Shown here in pieces: positions 29,280-29,489 of a stretch of DNA of 29,489 bases (its first letter is position 1; each line of letters begins with the position of its first letter). This DNA is from Didymodactylos carnosus (lineage: Eukaryota; Rotifera; Eurotatoria; Philodinida; Philodinidae), in the NCBI GenBank assembly GCA_905250885.1, contig CAJNOQ010001667.1, positions 1 through 29,489 of the forward strand, read 5' to 3'. Under the pieces are notes generated by a model. That model searched no databases and was not told where the DNA came from. It was given only the letters and a program-made list of their open reading frames with translations. Position numbers and translations under genes: made by a program.

Positions 29280-29489
29280 TGGCTAATTTCTAGTTATTAA
29301 CTTCTAACATAAATGGCATAGCTATTTATTACTCTCCAGCATAAACGGCTCTTTCTCTTTCATGGCTCTTGTACTTGCTATCGTGCAAAGAAAAAATGTG
29401 TACTAGGGAATTTCTAGCATAAATGGCTTTTTTTCTCGAATAAATGACTAAGCCATTTATTGCCTCCTAGAATAAATGGCTGTATAGGC
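29280..29489. repeat. Array of AYAAATGGC motifs at the right edge
   Basis: CTARCATAAATGGC-like units recur at about 29306, 29339, 29420, 29440 and 29470, with the inverse GCCATTTATT at about 29452 and GCTATTTATTA at 29321. Just before the array GTGTGGCTAA is repeated twice. These may be subterminal repeats of an element cut by the window edge. Confidence 0.5.

Noticed and set aside
1-29489. CRISPR array, prokaryotic operon or phage-like gene block
   Set aside because: No regular spaced repeats and no bacterial gene organisation; the genes are intron-bearing and animal-like.

Overview
The window looks like a piece of an AT-rich animal nuclear genome. The genes have spliceosomal introns, many only about 55-65 bp long, and the three that can be named (an RBFOX splicing factor, an oligoribonuclease and Integrator subunit 10) are eukaryotic, two of them characteristically metazoan. 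Compact introns, low GC and a dense scatter of small inverted-repeat elements would suit a bdelloid rotifer, but nothing here proves the taxon.

Layout. Positions 1-4843 (+): an RBFOX homologue, cut off at the 5' side by the window edge, with ten visible coding exons, including exons of exactly 54, 93 and 61 nt around the RRM. Its introns are unusually rich in (T)GCATG, the binding site of the protein it encodes. Positions 6519-8784: a cluster of non-autonomous DNA elements (inverted repeats, a 71-bp TTAA-flanked element, a near-perfect 617-bp foldback). Positions 9405-10439 (+): an ankyrin-REXO2-type oligoribonuclease fusion whose catalytic DxE motif is split by a 57-nt GC-AG intron that is in frame and stop-free. 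Positions 11131-11536: another TTAA-flanked element. Positions 11656-17275 (+): INTS10 in six exons, its second intron occupied by a 1.17-kb foldback element. Positions 20527-21925 (+): a three-exon gene for an unrecognised, probably nuclear, protein of 365 residues.

From about 22 kb to the right edge I find no host protein gene. This part holds a hAT-like MITE (22387-22518), an eroded LINE reverse transcriptase on the minus strand (about 23050-23870), a foldback (24756-25227) that abuts a 232-bp terminal-inverted-repeat element carrying a tRNA-Asn(GTT)-like sequence with a T-run terminator (25229-25460), a second tRNA-like relic (27536-27626), a 1.16-kb nested inverted repeat (28069-29227) and an array of AT-rich motifs at the right edge.

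The genes do not form an operon or pathway. RBFOX (splicing), INTS10 (Integrator, snRNA and mRNA 3'-end processing) and REXO2 (degradation of very short RNAs) all act on RNA, but their adjacency is probably chance. The most interesting leads are the tRNA-bearing inverted-repeat element, the ankyrin-oligoribonuclease fusion with its active-site intron, and the candidate frame-switching 43-nt exon of RBFOX. All coordinates and comparisons were worked out by eye; family sequences were compared from memory, not by search.
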